Below are positions 1 through 11,940 of a stretch of 64,000 bases of DNA, in pieces (the first letter of the stretch is position 1; every line of letters begins with the position of its first letter). Position numbers and translations under genes: made by a program. Under the pieces are notes generated by a model. It saw only the letters and a list, made by a program, of their open reading frames with translations. It had not been told where the DNA came from and made no database searches. Where the stretch lies: the NCBI RefSeq assembly GCF_002846205.1, contig NZ_PHKV01000013.1:1-64000 (forward strand), written 5' to 3'. Source of the stretch: Xanthomonas prunicola (GTDB lineage: Bacteria; Pseudomonadota; Gammaproteobacteria; Xanthomonadales; Xanthomonadaceae).

Positions 1-2
1 CG

Positions 3-3000
3 CTCAATGCCCTGAGCAAATGGCCCGGCACGCCCGCCTGCGAGACAGCCATCGACGTCTTGGCTGCGAAGCTGGCCAACGAGCCCGATTCGCGCAAAGC
101 CCTGGACCCGCAAGGCGTGGCCGTCGCGCTCAACGCGCTGAGCAAATGTCTCGCCAGGCCGGTGTGCCAGTCGGCATTCGTGCTGCTCGCCGAGCGTGCA
201 GGCTCGACCGAGCTGCCCTGGCGGCAGTTCCAGATGCGTGGGATCGCGCTGATGGCCAACGCGATGTCCCGGCCGTTGCATCTGGACGAAGAGGACGATG
301 AGCAGTTCCGGAGCTTGGCTGTCGCCAAGCTGCAGGCGATGGCCGGGCACCTGGATGTGCACCGCGAGCATTTTGCCTCCGCTTCGGCCGCCGATATCGG
401 TGTGCTCTTCAAGGCCCTTGCATCGGCGCGGCTTCAGCGCCATATGCGTCCGCTGGGACAGCCCGCGCTGGAGCGGGTGTGGGCCCTGATCGGGGACGAT
501 GAATTACGCCAGACCAGCCTTGAGGGCATCGGCAGCCTCTGCATGGGACTGTTGCCGCTGATCCGCAGTCCGGAGCTGAGCCCCCGCCACCGCGTCCAGG
601 CATTGCGCGTGTTCGACACGTTGCAGCCCATCGTCGCGCGCAAGATCGACCTGTACCTGCGCGACGACGGCGCAGGCGCGTCGGCAGACATCGAACAGCA
701 CGCCACGCGCTGCCCGGCGCTGACCTTCTACCAGGTGCTCAAGGCCTACGCGGTGGTGAGCCGGCAATGGAAAGCGCGCCATCTTGACGGCCCGCGCAAG
801 CAACTGCGCCAGCGCCGCGACGAACTGGTGACGTGGGTGGACCTGACGCTGGCGCGCACGCGCCAGGCGATCGAGGCGGACCTGGGCGAGATGAGCTGGA
901 ACCTGATCGCGCAGATCGAGGCCGGCGACCAGGTGTTCGACGCCCTGGACCTGCGCATGGCCAAGGACGCGCCGGCGATTACCCAGGCCCATCCACCGAC
1001 CCGCTTCGATCTGGACAGTGGACGCGTGAGCATGTCCTCGGTTCCCGGCCGGCCGGTGGCGCCGGCGCCCGGCCGCGGCAGCACGACCCATGTGGTGGTC
1101 GATCTGGTGGGCAAGGAGCTGTCGACCAACCGTTCCGAATCGGACAAGCCGTACTCGCTGTTTGCGCGCCTGACCGGGCTGCCGCTGGTGGAGGTGCAAT
1201 TGCCTGGTGAGCTATCGACCTTCATGCTCGCGCGGACGTTCAACTACAACGGCGAGCCCTGGCGCTTCGACATGTTGGGCGGCAGCCGCGCGGCGCGCAG
1301 CAAATCCGGCAGCCGCAGCCTGGTGGTGTCTCACAGGAAGGAGTCGGCGTCGCTGTTGCCGGCGTTCCGCTATGCCGACGCCGCCCCGGGCAGCAGCCTG
1401 ATGCACCTGGCGGCCAAGCTCGCTCCGCAACGCGAGGACTGGTCGCGCATGCAGCGCTCGCTGCTGGAGATGGTGCCCAGCGACCATGTCGTGGAGGGCA
1501 CCCTGCGCCTGGGCGTGTTCGATGACGTCGAGGGCCCTGCGCATCCGTTCAAGCCGTTGGCCGTGGATGGCACTGCCCTGGCGCTGTGCCCCAACGATGG
1601 CTGCGGCTTCCTGAAACTGGGAGTGGCCTTGTCCATTCCGGCCTTCCGCAAGCATTACGATGCCTGGCACGCGGTGCAGGCGAACCAGGCCACCGAGGAG
1701 CAGCGCGATCTGGTGGCCAAGGACAAGGGGCCTTCGCTGATGCCAGCGCAGGCGTTGCAGCATTACCCCCGCGATGCGGCGGCGCTGGAAGAGGCGCACG
1801 CGGCGATGCAGGACCGGCTGCAGACACTGGAGCCGACAGGCGATGACCCGCTGTGGGTGTACAGGCCACTCATCGGCGGCGGCTACCAGGGTCAGCGGGT
1901 GCGGGCGGTGCCTTCGGCCGACGACAAGGTGCATCTGCCGCAGCAGCGCAGCCAGGCCTTCGACGTCGCGGGCGGCCCGTTGTTGCTCGGCAAGCCCCCC
2001 TACGACAAGGAGAATCTGCTGCCGGTACCGGAGCAGCGCATCGCCACCGTGGCCACGGGCGACGCCACCGCCGCGTTCCTCTCCCAGTGCTTCGGCATCC
2101 AGTACAGCTACACCGGTTTCGATGATCGCTCCGGCGTCGATCCGCAGATGCTGCACAGCAAGGGCATGCTGGTGGTGGTGCCCGAGCAGCAGTGGCCGGC
2201 CGCGTTCAGTGACACCGACCTGGCCTGCTCCAAGGAAGATCTGAAGACACTGTCGTCCTGGACGAGCGGCCGCGACCGCGGTGCCTTGCCGCGCGACATC
2301 CTCAGCACCGGCAGCCTGCGGCTCAAGGACATCGTGGAGCCTGGGCGCCTGGGCGCACTGCCGATCGACGAGTTGCGCAAACGCGACATGGACACCGACG
2401 GCGACGACGCCTTCGTCTACGCAGGCTATCCCAAGCTGGCCGCGCTGATTTCGCGGGTGATGGATCGCAAGGCCAGGCTCGGTCGGCAAAAGTCCTTCAA
2501 GCCGCCGAAGACGGCCACGCCGGCCATCGACCCGGTTACCGGTCACTACCAGCCCGGGCGGCTGGCCGAGATCATGGCCCTCAAGCGCGGTCAGCGCATC
2601 ACCTCGGCGGCCGCCACGCTGGCGGCGCGCTTCCTGGGGCAGCCGAACGAACTGCGCGAAGCGATGGCGCGCGACATGATGTTCGGCACCTACGATGGCA
2701 TCGAGCGCGCGTTGCGCAACGGTTTGCGCGAGCTGCTCGAAGAGCAGGTCCGCGATCCCCAGGTGCTGGCCACGCTGCGCGTGCAGGCGCGCGAGGCGAT
2801 CGAACGCGCCCACCTGCCCGAGGCGCGCCAGGCGGCCGCGTTGCTGCACGCGCAGCTGCTTGCGCTTGAGACAAACCCGGCCGCCGACAGCGCCGCGCCG
2901 GCGTTGCCCGATGCCCTGGCTGAGGCGTTTCCCGGCCTGGCCAAGGCCTACGAGGCTGCGTCCGGAGTCGACGCACGCATCCACGCCATCCTGGATAACT

Positions 3001-4733
3001 ACCCGGTGTGCCGGCTGTCGCATGCGCAGTTCCCGGACGGGCAACCCGGGCTCATCCCCGGCCAGCCGGAACTGACCATGCGCAACCTGTTCACCATCGC
3101 GATCAAGGTCGGCACCGATGCGCTGAAGTCCGACACCGGCACGGCGCTGTTCGCCAAGATCGTGGAGGCCTGCGAACGGGCCGAGCGGAGCTTCGCCGAG
3201 CGGGTCCGCAGCGTGCCCTACAGCAGGGCAACCGCCCGGGCCATGCAGGACGGGCGCTTCGATCCCGAACAGACCAAGCTGCTGCTGCAGCGCATGCCGT
3301 CGATGGCCGCTGGCGTCATGGAAGACGCGCTTGAGGCGCTCCAGCAGGCCGGCTGGATCGCCCGGCCGCAGCCGCCGGCCGAGCGGCTGCGCGCCGTGCA
3401 GCCGCAGGACATTGCGGTCCAGGCACAGGCCTTGCTGATGCGTGCCCGCCAGATGGAGCCGCAGGTCACCGACATGCTGAAGCGTATTGCCGCCCCCCAT
3501 GGTGGGCAATTGGCCGGCACACAGCATCAACTGAAGTCCTACGGCTCGTTGCAGGAAAAGCTCAGGCAGCGGGTGGCGTTGAAGAAGCAGACGCTGGAAG
3601 AGGCGGCAGCCGGCGTCAACGACGCGCTGCGCTACAGCGTGGTGCTGGAACCGCAGGACTTTACCGCCGGTCTGCGCGCCATGCTGGCCGCACTGGACGA
3701 TCAGGGCCATGCACGGGTCAAGCTGACCAATCAATTCACCGTCTACCCGCCCTCGTTCAAGGCCATCAATGTCACGCTGCGCAGCCCTGACGGTGCGCTG
3801 TGGGAGATCCAGTTCCATACCCCGGAGACCTTCGCGCTCAAGGAGCGTTTCCACGATCTGTACAAGCGCACCCATGCGCTGGCGCTTGGCGGCGCTTCGC
3901 GGGCCGAGCAACGCACGCTGCAGGCGCCTGCGCTGGAGGCATTCAAGCGCGTGGCCTCGCCGCCAGGATGCGAGCAGATCGACGACTGGCAGGAAGAGAC
4001 CGTGCCGGCGCTGGCAAGCACACTGCCGGCGCTTGCCTCCGAACAGACCCCCGTCAATGCGAACGCATCGCCGGCACACAGCGTGTTCAACACCGCCACA
4101 GGCAAGCAAGCGTCGCTGACGCCGGTGCTCAACACGCTGGCCGAAGGTTTAGGCGCGCGGCTATGGGGCAACGTGCGCTACAACGCCAGGCAGGGCCGGA
4201 TCGAGCAGGTGCAACAGGCTCCGTTCCAGAAATCGGTCGCCTCGATCAAGGACAAGATCCGGCGCCATCTACGCGCCGGCATGCCAGCCGAACAGGCTAC
4301 GCAGAGCGTGGGCGATGCGCTGCGCTATGCGCTTGAGTTGCCGTCCGAGGGTTTCGTGGCGAAGGTGCAGGCGGCCCAGGACGCAATGCGTCGGCAAGGG
4401 ATGAGGTGCGTGAAGCTGCAGAATTACTTTACCTCAGGAGACGGCACCTACCGGGGCATCAATGCCAGCTTCACCGATGCCGAGGGCTACGCGTTTGAAG
4501 TGCAGTTTCACACTGCGCAGAGCTTCGACGCCAAGGCGCAAACGCATCTGTCGTACAAGCGGATGCAGTTGGCGCAGACACGACTCGACAGTGAGCGGCA
4601 AAAACCTCAGCCCGATCCGGTCAGGCAGGCAAAACTGACGCAGGAGATCGCAGGGCACAGAAAGGCGATGCACGAGATGACGGCCAAGGTGAGCAAGCCC
4701 GCCCACATCGAGCGGCTTGGAGGCCGCGCATGA
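3..4733 (+). CDS. xopAD: XopAD-family type III effector, 3' part (5' end outside window)
   Basis: The reading frame is open from the first bases of the window, so the true start lies upstream and about 1,576 residues are visible. The first visible residues contain the NALSKWP motif, followed about 40 residues later by a diverged copy (NALSKCL). These are the last units of the SKWP/SKW repeats that define the XopAD effector family of Xanthomonas and Ralstonia, secreted into plant cells by the type III system. The long remainder has no domain I can name with certainty, but two similar C-terminal segments (about 3541-3880 and 4222-4560) share the pattern DALRY, Y-[KR]-x-IN, E-[IV]-QFHT. That pattern resembles RelA/SpoT-like nucleotidyltransferase folds. 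An acidic DMDTDGDD motif lies at 2385-2408. Family assignment rests on the repeats; biochemical activity is unknown to me. Confidence 0.85.
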   Translation, partial: LNALSKWPGTPACETAIDVLAAKLANEPDSRKALDPQGVAVALNALSKCLARPVCQSAFVLLAERAGSTELPWRQFQMRGIALMANAMSRPLHLDEEDDEQFRSLAVAKLQAMAGHLDVHREHFASASAADIGVLFKALASARLQRHMRPLGQPALERVWALIGDDELRQTSLEGIGSLCMGLLPLIRSPELSPRHRVQALRVFDTLQPIVARKIDLYLRDDGAGASADIEQHATRCPALTFYQVLKAYAVVSRQWKARHLDGPRKQLRQRRDELVTWVDLTLARTRQAIEADLGEMSWNLIAQIEAGDQVFDALDLRMAKDAPAITQAHPPTRFDLDSGRVSMSSVPGRPVAPAPGRGSTTHVVVDLVGKELSTNRSESDKPYSLFARLTGLPLVEVQLPGELSTFMLARTFNYNGEPWRFDMLGGSRAARSKSGSRSLVVSHRKESASLLPAFRYADAAPGSSLMHLAAKLAPQREDWSRMQRSLLEMVPSDHVVEGTLRLGVFDDVEGPAHPFKPLAVDGTALALCPNDGCGFLKLGVALSIPAFRKHYDAWHAVQANQATEEQRDLVAKDKGPSLMPAQALQHYPRDAAALEEAHAAMQDRLQTLEPTGDDPLWVYRPLIGGGYQGQRVRAVPSADDKVHLPQQRSQAFDVAGGPLLLGKPPYDKENLLPVPEQRIATVATGDATAAFLSQCFGIQYSYTGFDDRSGVDPQMLHSKGMLVVVPEQQWPAAFSDTDLACSKEDLKTLSSWTSGRDRGALPRDILSTGSLRLKDIVEPGRLGALPIDELRKRDMDTDGDDAFVYAGYPKLAALISRVMDRKARLGRQKSFKPPKTATPAIDPVTGHYQPGRLAEIMALKRGQRITSAAATLAARFLGQPNELREAMARDMMFGTYDGIERALRNGLRELLEEQVRDPQVLATLRVQAREAIERAHLPEARQAAALLHAQLLALETNPAADSAAPALPDALAEAFPGLAKAYEAASGVDARIHAILDNYPVCRLSHAQFPDGQPGLIPGQPELTMRNLFTIAIKVGTDALKSDTGTALFAKIVEACERAERSFAERVRSVPYSRATARAMQDGRFDPEQTKLLLQRMPSMAAGVMEDALEALQQAGWIARPQPPAERLRAVQPQDIAVQAQALLMRARQMEPQVTDMLKRIAAPHGGQLAGTQHQLKSYGSLQEKLRQRVALKKQTLEEAAAGVNDALRYSVVLEPQDFTAGLRAMLAALDDQGHARVKLTNQFTVYPPSFKAINVTLRSPDGALWEIQFHTPETFALKERFHDLYKRTHALALGGASRAEQRTLQAPALEAFKRVASPPGCEQIDDWQEETVPALASTLPALASEQTPVNANASPAHSVFNTATGKQASLTPVLNTLAEGLGARLWGNVRYNARQGRIEQVQQAPFQKSVASIKDKIRRHLRAGMPAEQATQSVGDALRYALELPSEGFVAKVQAAQDAMRRQGMRCVKLQNYFTSGDGTYRGINASFTDAEGYAFEVQFHTAQSFDAKAQTHLSYKRMQLAQTRLDSERQKPQPDPVRQAKLTQEIAGHRKAMHEMTAKVSKPAHIERLGGRA

Positions 4734-5132
4734 GGACCAATCAACGCGCAAGAGGTCGCGAAACTGCGGCTCTCAAGAGGGGCCAGCTGTGAGCCAAACG
4801 ACATCTCCACCCTAAAGAAAGGCATGAGCGCCGAGTCCACTGGTGCGGGAATCCAGCGCGTGCGGCTCGCAGGAGCGGGCGAATGCGTCGATCGCCGTCA
4901 TGGCGATCGACCGCGACGTGTGCGAGAACGGCGTGCAAACCGGAGGTGTTGCTGCGTGCATGGCAAGCCACCGTGCGCCTGAGCGAACACGAGCGATCGG
5001 CAGGCATCGGTCCTGCTGTCAGCAGAGACGTCTTCAACCGGTCCCTGCCGGCCCTCGACGCCTCGCGGCGTCGAAGGTCCCCGACGGAGCATGCACGCGC
5101 AAGCGGCGTGGTCGTCAGGACGAAGGACGCGT
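4734..5132. other. Intergenic region between convergent xopAD and gspE-like genes
   Basis: About 400 bases between the convergent stops of the effector and the secretion ATPase. Short frames exist on both strands but show no ribosome binding site with a plausible protein. I see no RNA gene or clear terminator. Confidence 0.5.
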
Positions 5133-6947
<1,815 letters not shown>

Positions 6948-7036
6948 GCGTGTCTTCCCCTGCAGCGGTGCTCCGCGGCAAAGCGCCGCGGGTCGGCCGG
7001 TATACTAGCGCACCCCTTCCGCACGGCCCTTGCTGC

Positions 7037-7945
<909 letters not shown>

Positions 7946-8263
7946 CCGAGAGCCCCTCTCCCACCGGGAGAGGGGGTGGGGTGAGGGTCGGGGCGTAGCC
8001 CTCATGCACCCAACCTCCACAGGGCTTCGCCCGTCCCCTCATCCGCCTCTGCGGGGCACCTTCTCCCCCATGAAGGGGGACAATGTCCCGCAGGGAGAAG
8101 GGACTAGCGAGCCCCTCTCCCCTCGGGAGAGGGGTTGGGGTGAGGGGACGAGGCGCAGCCCTCATGCACCCAACCTTCCACAGAGCTTCGCCCGTCCCCT
8201 CATCCGCCCCTTCGGGGCACCTTCTCCCGCAGGGAGAAGGGACTACGCAAAGGTCCATGTCAT
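7946..8263. repeat. Duplicated Xanthomonas-type intergenic repeat between glyQ and glyS
   Basis: Two near-identical copies of a roughly 130-base unit lie head to tail (about 7950-8096 and 8106-8243). Each starts with a cccctctccc/gggagagggg hairpin, passes through a shared segment containing CCTCATGCACCCAACC, and ends in CCCCTCATCCGCC and a ccttctccc-rich hairpin. The second unit ends about 20 bases before glyS. The same hairpin core recurs at 46919-46947 and 47109-47132 and in part near 28743. The region has no credible gene. Confidence 0.8.
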
Positions 8264-10459
8264 ATGAGCGAACAACTTCCCCTGCTGATCGAACTGGGCA
8301 CCGAAGAGCTGCCGGTCAAGGCGCTGCCGGGTCTGGCGCAGGCCTTTTTCGATGGCGTGCTGAGCGGCCTGGAAAAGCGCGGCGTTGCCGTCACCCGCGG
8401 CGATGCCAAGCCGCTGTCCACCCCGCGCCGTCTGGCGGTGCTGCTGCCGGGCGTGGCCACCGAGCAGCCGGAGCAGCGCTCGGAAGTGCTGGGGCCGTAT
8501 CTCAACATCGCCCTCGACGCCGAAGGCCAACCGACCAAGGCATTGGCCGGTTTCGCCGCCAAGGCCGGTATCGACTGGACCGCGCTGGAACGCACCAGCG
8601 ACGCCAAGGGCGAGCGTTTCGTGCATCGCGCAGTGACGCCGGGCGCGCGCACGGCCGACTTGTTGTCGGAGATCTTGCGCGAGGCCATCGCCGCGATGCC
8701 CATCCCCAAGCCGATGCGCTGGGGCGCGCACGAGTACGCCTTCGCACGGCCGGTGCAATGGTTGGTGCTGTTGTTCGGCAGCGAGGTGATTCCGGCCGAG
8801 TTGCTGGGCGTACGCGGCGACCGCATCACGCGCGGGCACCGCTTCATGCATGAGGGCGCAGTGTCGCTGGCGGCACCCGGCGACTACGTCGATGCGCTGC
8901 GCGCGGCGCACGTGCTGGTGGATCCGGACGCGCGCCGTGCCCGCATCGTCGACGAAGTGCAGGCGGCCGCCAGGCAGGCCGGCGGCAGCGCACGCATCAG
9001 CGACGACAACCTGGAGCAGGTGGTCAACCTGGTCGAATGGCCGGCGGCGGTGCTGTGCAGTTTCGAACGCGATTTCCTGGCGGTGCCGCAGGAAGCGCTG
9101 ATCGAAACCATGGAGATCAACCAGAAATTCTTCCCGGTGCTGGACGACGGCGGCACCTTGACCGAGCAGTTCATCGGCATCGCCAACATCCAATCCAAGG
9201 ACGTGGCCGAAGTGGCCAAGGGCTACGAGCGCGTGATCCGTCCGCGCTTTGCCGACGCCAAGTTCTTCTTCGACGAAGACCTCAAGCAGGGCCTGCAGGC
9301 GATGGGCGAAGGCCTGTCCAGCGTCACGTATCAGGCCAAGCTGGGCAGCGTGGCCGACAAGGTCGCGCGCGTGGCGGCGCTGGCCGAGGCGATTGCACCG
9401 CAGGTCGGTGCCGACCCGGTGCAGGCACGGCGTGCTGCGGAATTGGCCAAGAACGATCTGCAATCGCGCATGGTCAACGAATTCCCGGAGCTGCAGGGCA
9501 TTGCCGGCCGCCATTACGCCAAGGCCGCCGGCGAACCGAGCGAGATTTCGCTGGCCATCGACGAGGCCTACCAACCGCGTTTTGCCGGCGACGACATCGC
9601 GCTGTCGCCGCTGGGCAAGGTGCTGGCGATTGCCGAGCGTCTGGATACCTTGGCCGGTGGCTTTGCGGCCGGTTTGAAGCCGACCGGCAACAAGGACCCG
9701 TTCGCGCTGCGGCGCAATGCGTTGGGGTTGGCGCGGACGGTGATTGAGAGTGGGTTTGATCTGGATTTGAAGGCGACGCTGGTGGCTGCGGTCAAGTTGC
9801 TGCCGTGGGATCGCCTTGTCAGAAAAGCCAAGCTAACCAGCGAAGAAACGATTTCCGATATCGACACCACGCAGTACGCGCAGCTTGCCCAAGAAATCTT
9901 CGACTTCATCCTCGACCGCCTACGCGGCTATTACGCCGACAAGGGCGTACCTGCAACGCATTTCAACGCGGTCGCCGCATTGTTCTCCGTCACGTCCGAA
10001 GCCGTGCCGACACCGACCAGCGTAGGAGCGCACCCGGGCGCGACCCACGGATCGCTCTACGACTTCGACCGCCGCATCGATGCCATCGGCATCTTCGCCA
10101 CGTTGCCCGAAGCCGACGCGTTGGCCGCGGCGAACAAGCGCATCCGCAATATCCTGCGCAAGGTCGAGGGCGAGATCCCCGGCGACATCGACACCAGCCT
10201 GCTGCGCGAACCGGCCGAACAAGCGCTCGCCGAAGCGGTGGAAGCGGCCATCGGCGACACCGGCGATGCCTTGCATCGTCACGACTATGTCGCCGTGCTC
10301 GCACGCCTGGCACGCCTGCGTCCGCAGGTGGATGCGTTCTTCGACGGCGTGATGGTCAACGCCGACGACCCGCAGCTGCGCGCCAACCGGCTCGCACTGC
10401 TGAAGAAGCTCGGCGACCGCCTCGGCAGCGTCGCCGCCATCGAGCATCTGTCCAGCTGA
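8264..10459 (+). CDS. glyS: Glycyl-tRNA synthetase beta subunit with an in-frame insertion
   Basis: A 731-residue beta chain of the tetrameric glycyl-tRNA synthetase. It carries the usual GlyS signature stretches ([14 protein letters not shown] at the N-terminus, [32 protein letters not shown]) and a C-terminal anticodon-binding region. The protein is longer than the usual 690 or so. Part of the excess is a segment between [13 protein letters not shown] and [19 protein letters not shown] that is normally contiguous or much shorter. Its DNA (10022-10045) reads as the common GTAGGAGCGCACCC REP-like element, translated in frame. The ATG at 8264 fits the family. The stop overlaps the start of a truncated downstream frame (TGATG). 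Confidence 0.96.
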   Translation: MSEQLPLLIELGTEELPVKALPGLAQAFFDGVLSGLEKRGVAVTRGDAKPLSTPRRLAVLLPGVATEQPEQRSEVLGPYLNIALDAEGQPTKALAGFAAKAGIDWTALERTSDAKGERFVHRAVTPGARTADLLSEILREAIAAMPIPKPMRWGAHEYAFARPVQWLVLLFGSEVIPAELLGVRGDRITRGHRFMHEGAVSLAAPGDYVDALRAAHVLVDPDARRARIVDEVQAAARQAGGSARISDDNLEQVVNLVEWPAAVLCSFERDFLAVPQEALIETMEINQKFFPVLDDGGTLTEQFIGIANIQSKDVAEVAKGYERVIRPRFADAKFFFDEDLKQGLQAMGEGLSSVTYQAKLGSVADKVARVAALAEAIAPQVGADPVQARRAAELAKNDLQSRMVNEFPELQGIAGRHYAKAAGEPSEISLAIDEAYQPRFAGDDIALSPLGKVLAIAERLDTLAGGFAAGLKPTGNKDPFALRRNALGLARTVIESGFDLDLKATLVAAVKLLPWDRLVRKAKLTSEETISDIDTTQYAQLAQEIFDFILDRLRGYYADKGVPATHFNAVAALFSVTSEAVPTPTSVGAHPGATHGSLYDFDRRIDAIGIFATLPEADALAAANKRIRNILRKVEGEIPGDIDTSLLREPAEQALAEAVEAAIGDTGDALHRHDYVAVLARLARLRPQVDAFFDGVMVNADDPQLRANRLALLKKLGDRLGSVAAIEHLSS
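10022..10045 (+). repeat. REP-like palindromic element inside glyS
   Basis: The segment beginning GTAGGAGCGCACCC and ending in GGGCGCGACC has the layout of the short GTAG-headed repeats scattered between genes in Xanthomonas and relatives. Here it sits inside the glyS frame, at a point where relatives run straight through, and is read as SVGAHPGAT. Confidence 0.65.
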
Positions 10460-10602
10460 TGTCCAGGTCGGCGGGCGCGCTGCACTGGCAGGCCGCCCAG
10501 GCCGCGTTGGCGCGGCGCGACCTGGGCGTGGCAGCGTCTGCATTGCAGGCGCTGCTGGGGGCTGCAATTAAACTACGCCATAACGCCAGTATTTGGCAGT
10601 GA
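10459..10602 (+). pseudogene. 5' remnant of a gene downstream of glyS (TPR-like start)
   Basis: A frame starting at an ATG that overlaps the glyS stop encodes about 35 well-formed, alanine-rich residues ([20 protein letters not shown] onward). They resemble the first helices of a tetratricopeptide-repeat protein such as the TPR-sulfotransferases common in Xanthomonas. After about base 10565 the composition changes abruptly to AT-richer sequence, and the frame ends at 10602 with unrelated residues. I read this as the 5' stump of a gene whose remainder was lost when the accessory island or insertion sequence came in. The family guess is weak because so little remains. Confidence 0.5.
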
Positions 10603-10672
10603 CCGACTGCAGCTCTGAGTTGCCGTATCAGCGGCCCTGGATGCTGGTACTACTGTAGATGCAGTCGGTGAT
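10597..10672. repeat. Imperfect inverted repeat at island edge
   Basis: CAGTGACCGACTGCA at 10597-10611 is mirrored by TGCAGTCGGTGAT at 10660-10672. A further similar half (GCAGTCACTGATCG) appears on the far side of the insertion sequence near 11926-11939. This may be a relic of another element's ends or a stem-loop. Confidence 0.35.
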
Positions 10673-10750
10673 CGGCACGTTGGGCTTTTCAACCGAGCGC
10701 AAGCTATGAGTCTGTCGTCGACGTCCCCCCGCCCTGAGTAGCGGCCGCGT

Positions 10751-11596
10751 TTAGAGTCCGGGGTTGATGATATCGGTGTTTGCCAGATGTTGGGCATAAG
10801 CGGACGGCGTCATGCCGCCAATTGCTTTCTTGGGTCGCTCCTCGTTGTATTCGCGTCGCCAGCGTTCGATCTCGGTGCGCGCGTGCAGCAGCGTTGGGAA
10901 CCAGTGTTCGTTGAGGCATTCGTCGCGCAGCCGGCCGTTGAACGATTCGACGTAGGCGTTCTGGTTTGGTTTGCCCGGCTGGATGAGCCGTAGCTGCACA
11001 CCCCGGTCATGCGCCCAGGCAACCATCGCTTTGCCGCAAAACTCCTTGCCGTTGTCGGTGCGGATCACCTGCGGCAGGCCGCGACTGTGTGCCAACCGAT
11101 CCAGCACGCGCGCAACGCCGTGCCCGGAGATCGCGCGTTCCACCTCGATGGCGACCGCCTCGTGCGTTGCGTCGTCCACGATCACCAGACACTTGATCAC
11201 TCGGCCGTTGGCGGAGCGGTCGAACACGAAGTCCATCGACCAGACCTGGTTGGCCTGCGCTGGCCGCAGCAGCGGCTGACGCTCGCCAACCGGTACCTTC
11301 TTGCGCTTGCGGTGCCGCACTTGTAGCTGCTGCTCGCGATACAACCGCTCCACGCGCTTGTAGTTCACCAGGCGTCCTTCCTGTCGCAGCTTGAGATAGA
11401 TCATCCCCACGCCGTAGCGGCGATGGCGATGCGCCAACGCAAGAATGCGCTCGCGCAGTTCGCCATTGCGGTCTTGGCGTGGGCAATAGCGCAGCGCGCT
11501 GGCGCTCATGCCAATCGCCGCCAAGGCACGACGCTCGCTAGCACCACGCCCGATCCACTCGCGCACCAGCGCACGACGCGCCGGTGCGCTCACCAC
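10751..11596 (-). CDS. IS3-family transposase OrfB (DDE catalytic subunit)
   Basis: A 281-residue integrase-core protein. It has an HTH_21-type segment ([21 protein letters not shown]), then the DDE catalytic residues in the contexts [15 protein letters not shown] and [12 protein letters not shown]. In intact elements it is made as an OrfAB fusion by a -1 frameshift on A6G; that heptamer is present at 11596-11602 (minus strand). The frame starts at a GTG just after the slippery site, typical for the family. The upstream OrfA frame is broken before the slippery site, so the fusion protein is probably not made. Confidence 0.9.
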   Translation of the reverse strand: MVSAPARRALVREWIGRGASERRALAAIGMSASALRYCPRQDRNGELRERILALAHRHRRYGVGMIYLKLRQEGRLVNYKRVERLYREQQLQVRHRKRKKVPVGERQPLLRPAQANQVWSMDFVFDRSANGRVIKCLVIVDDATHEAVAIEVERAISGHGVARVLDRLAHSRGLPQVIRTDNGKEFCGKAMVAWAHDRGVQLRLIQPGKPNQNAYVESFNGRLRDECLNEHWFPTLLHARTEIERWRREYNEERPKKAIGGMTPSAYAQHLANTDIINPGL

Positions 11597-11618
11597 TTTT
11601 TTCGCAACGCATCCTTGA

Positions 11619-11855
11619 TCAGGTCGTTCTCAACTGCTCGGCCAGCAACTTCTTTAGCCGCGCGTTCTCGGACTCAAGCTCCTTGAGCCGCTTGGCATCG
11701 GGCACGCTCATCCCGCCGAACTTGCTGCGCCACAGGTAGTACGAGGCCTCGCTGAAGCCATGCCGCCGGCACAGGTCCTTGATGGCGACGCCGCTTTCGG
11801 CTTCGCGCAGGAAGCCGATGATCTGTTCTTCGGAAAAACGCTTCTTCACGTCCAA
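11619..11855 (-). CDS. IS3-family transposase OrfA, prematurely terminated
   Basis: A 78-residue helix-turn-helix protein ([17 protein letters not shown], then a leucine-zipper-like [19 protein letters not shown]) that binds element ends in the IS407 group. The usual continuation after LLAEQL is [13 protein letters not shown], leading into the A6G frameshift site. That continuation is present in the DNA but in another frame: a likely one-base deletion after CAGTTG makes the protein end in RTT. OrfA therefore stops before the programmed frameshift signal. Confidence 0.85.
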   Translation of the reverse strand: MDVKKRFSEEQIIGFLREAESGVAIKDLCRRHGFSEASYYLWRSKFGGMSVPDAKRLKELESENARLKKLLAEQLRTT

Positions 11856-11940
11856 TCTCCTTGGGGTAGGGAATTGGACTCCAAACTGAGGTGCTACTCA
11901 AAATTGGGGGGACGTCGTCGTCCACGCAGTCACTGATCGC

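Larger units (their letters stand above)
10720..11916 (-). mobile_element. IS3-family insertion sequence (IS407/IS51-like), about 1.2 kb
   Basis: Two overlapping-frame transposase genes on the minus strand are flanked by matching ends. The left end starts GACGTCCCCCC (10720-10730) and continues with TGAGTAGC and GAGTCC. The right end carries the inverse of the same blocks (GGGGGGACGTC at 11906-11916, GCTACTCA at 11893-11900, GGACTCC just inside). A clean target duplication is hard to read because both flanks are GTC-rich. The element sits between the truncated gene after glyS and the exporter gene of the peptide island. Confidence 0.8.

Noticed and set aside
1212..4109. A 965-residue minus-strand open frame opposite xopAD
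   Set aside because: It is a GC-bias mirror frame of the effector gene, with repetitive Arg/Gly/Leu/Gln content, no ribosome site and no domain.
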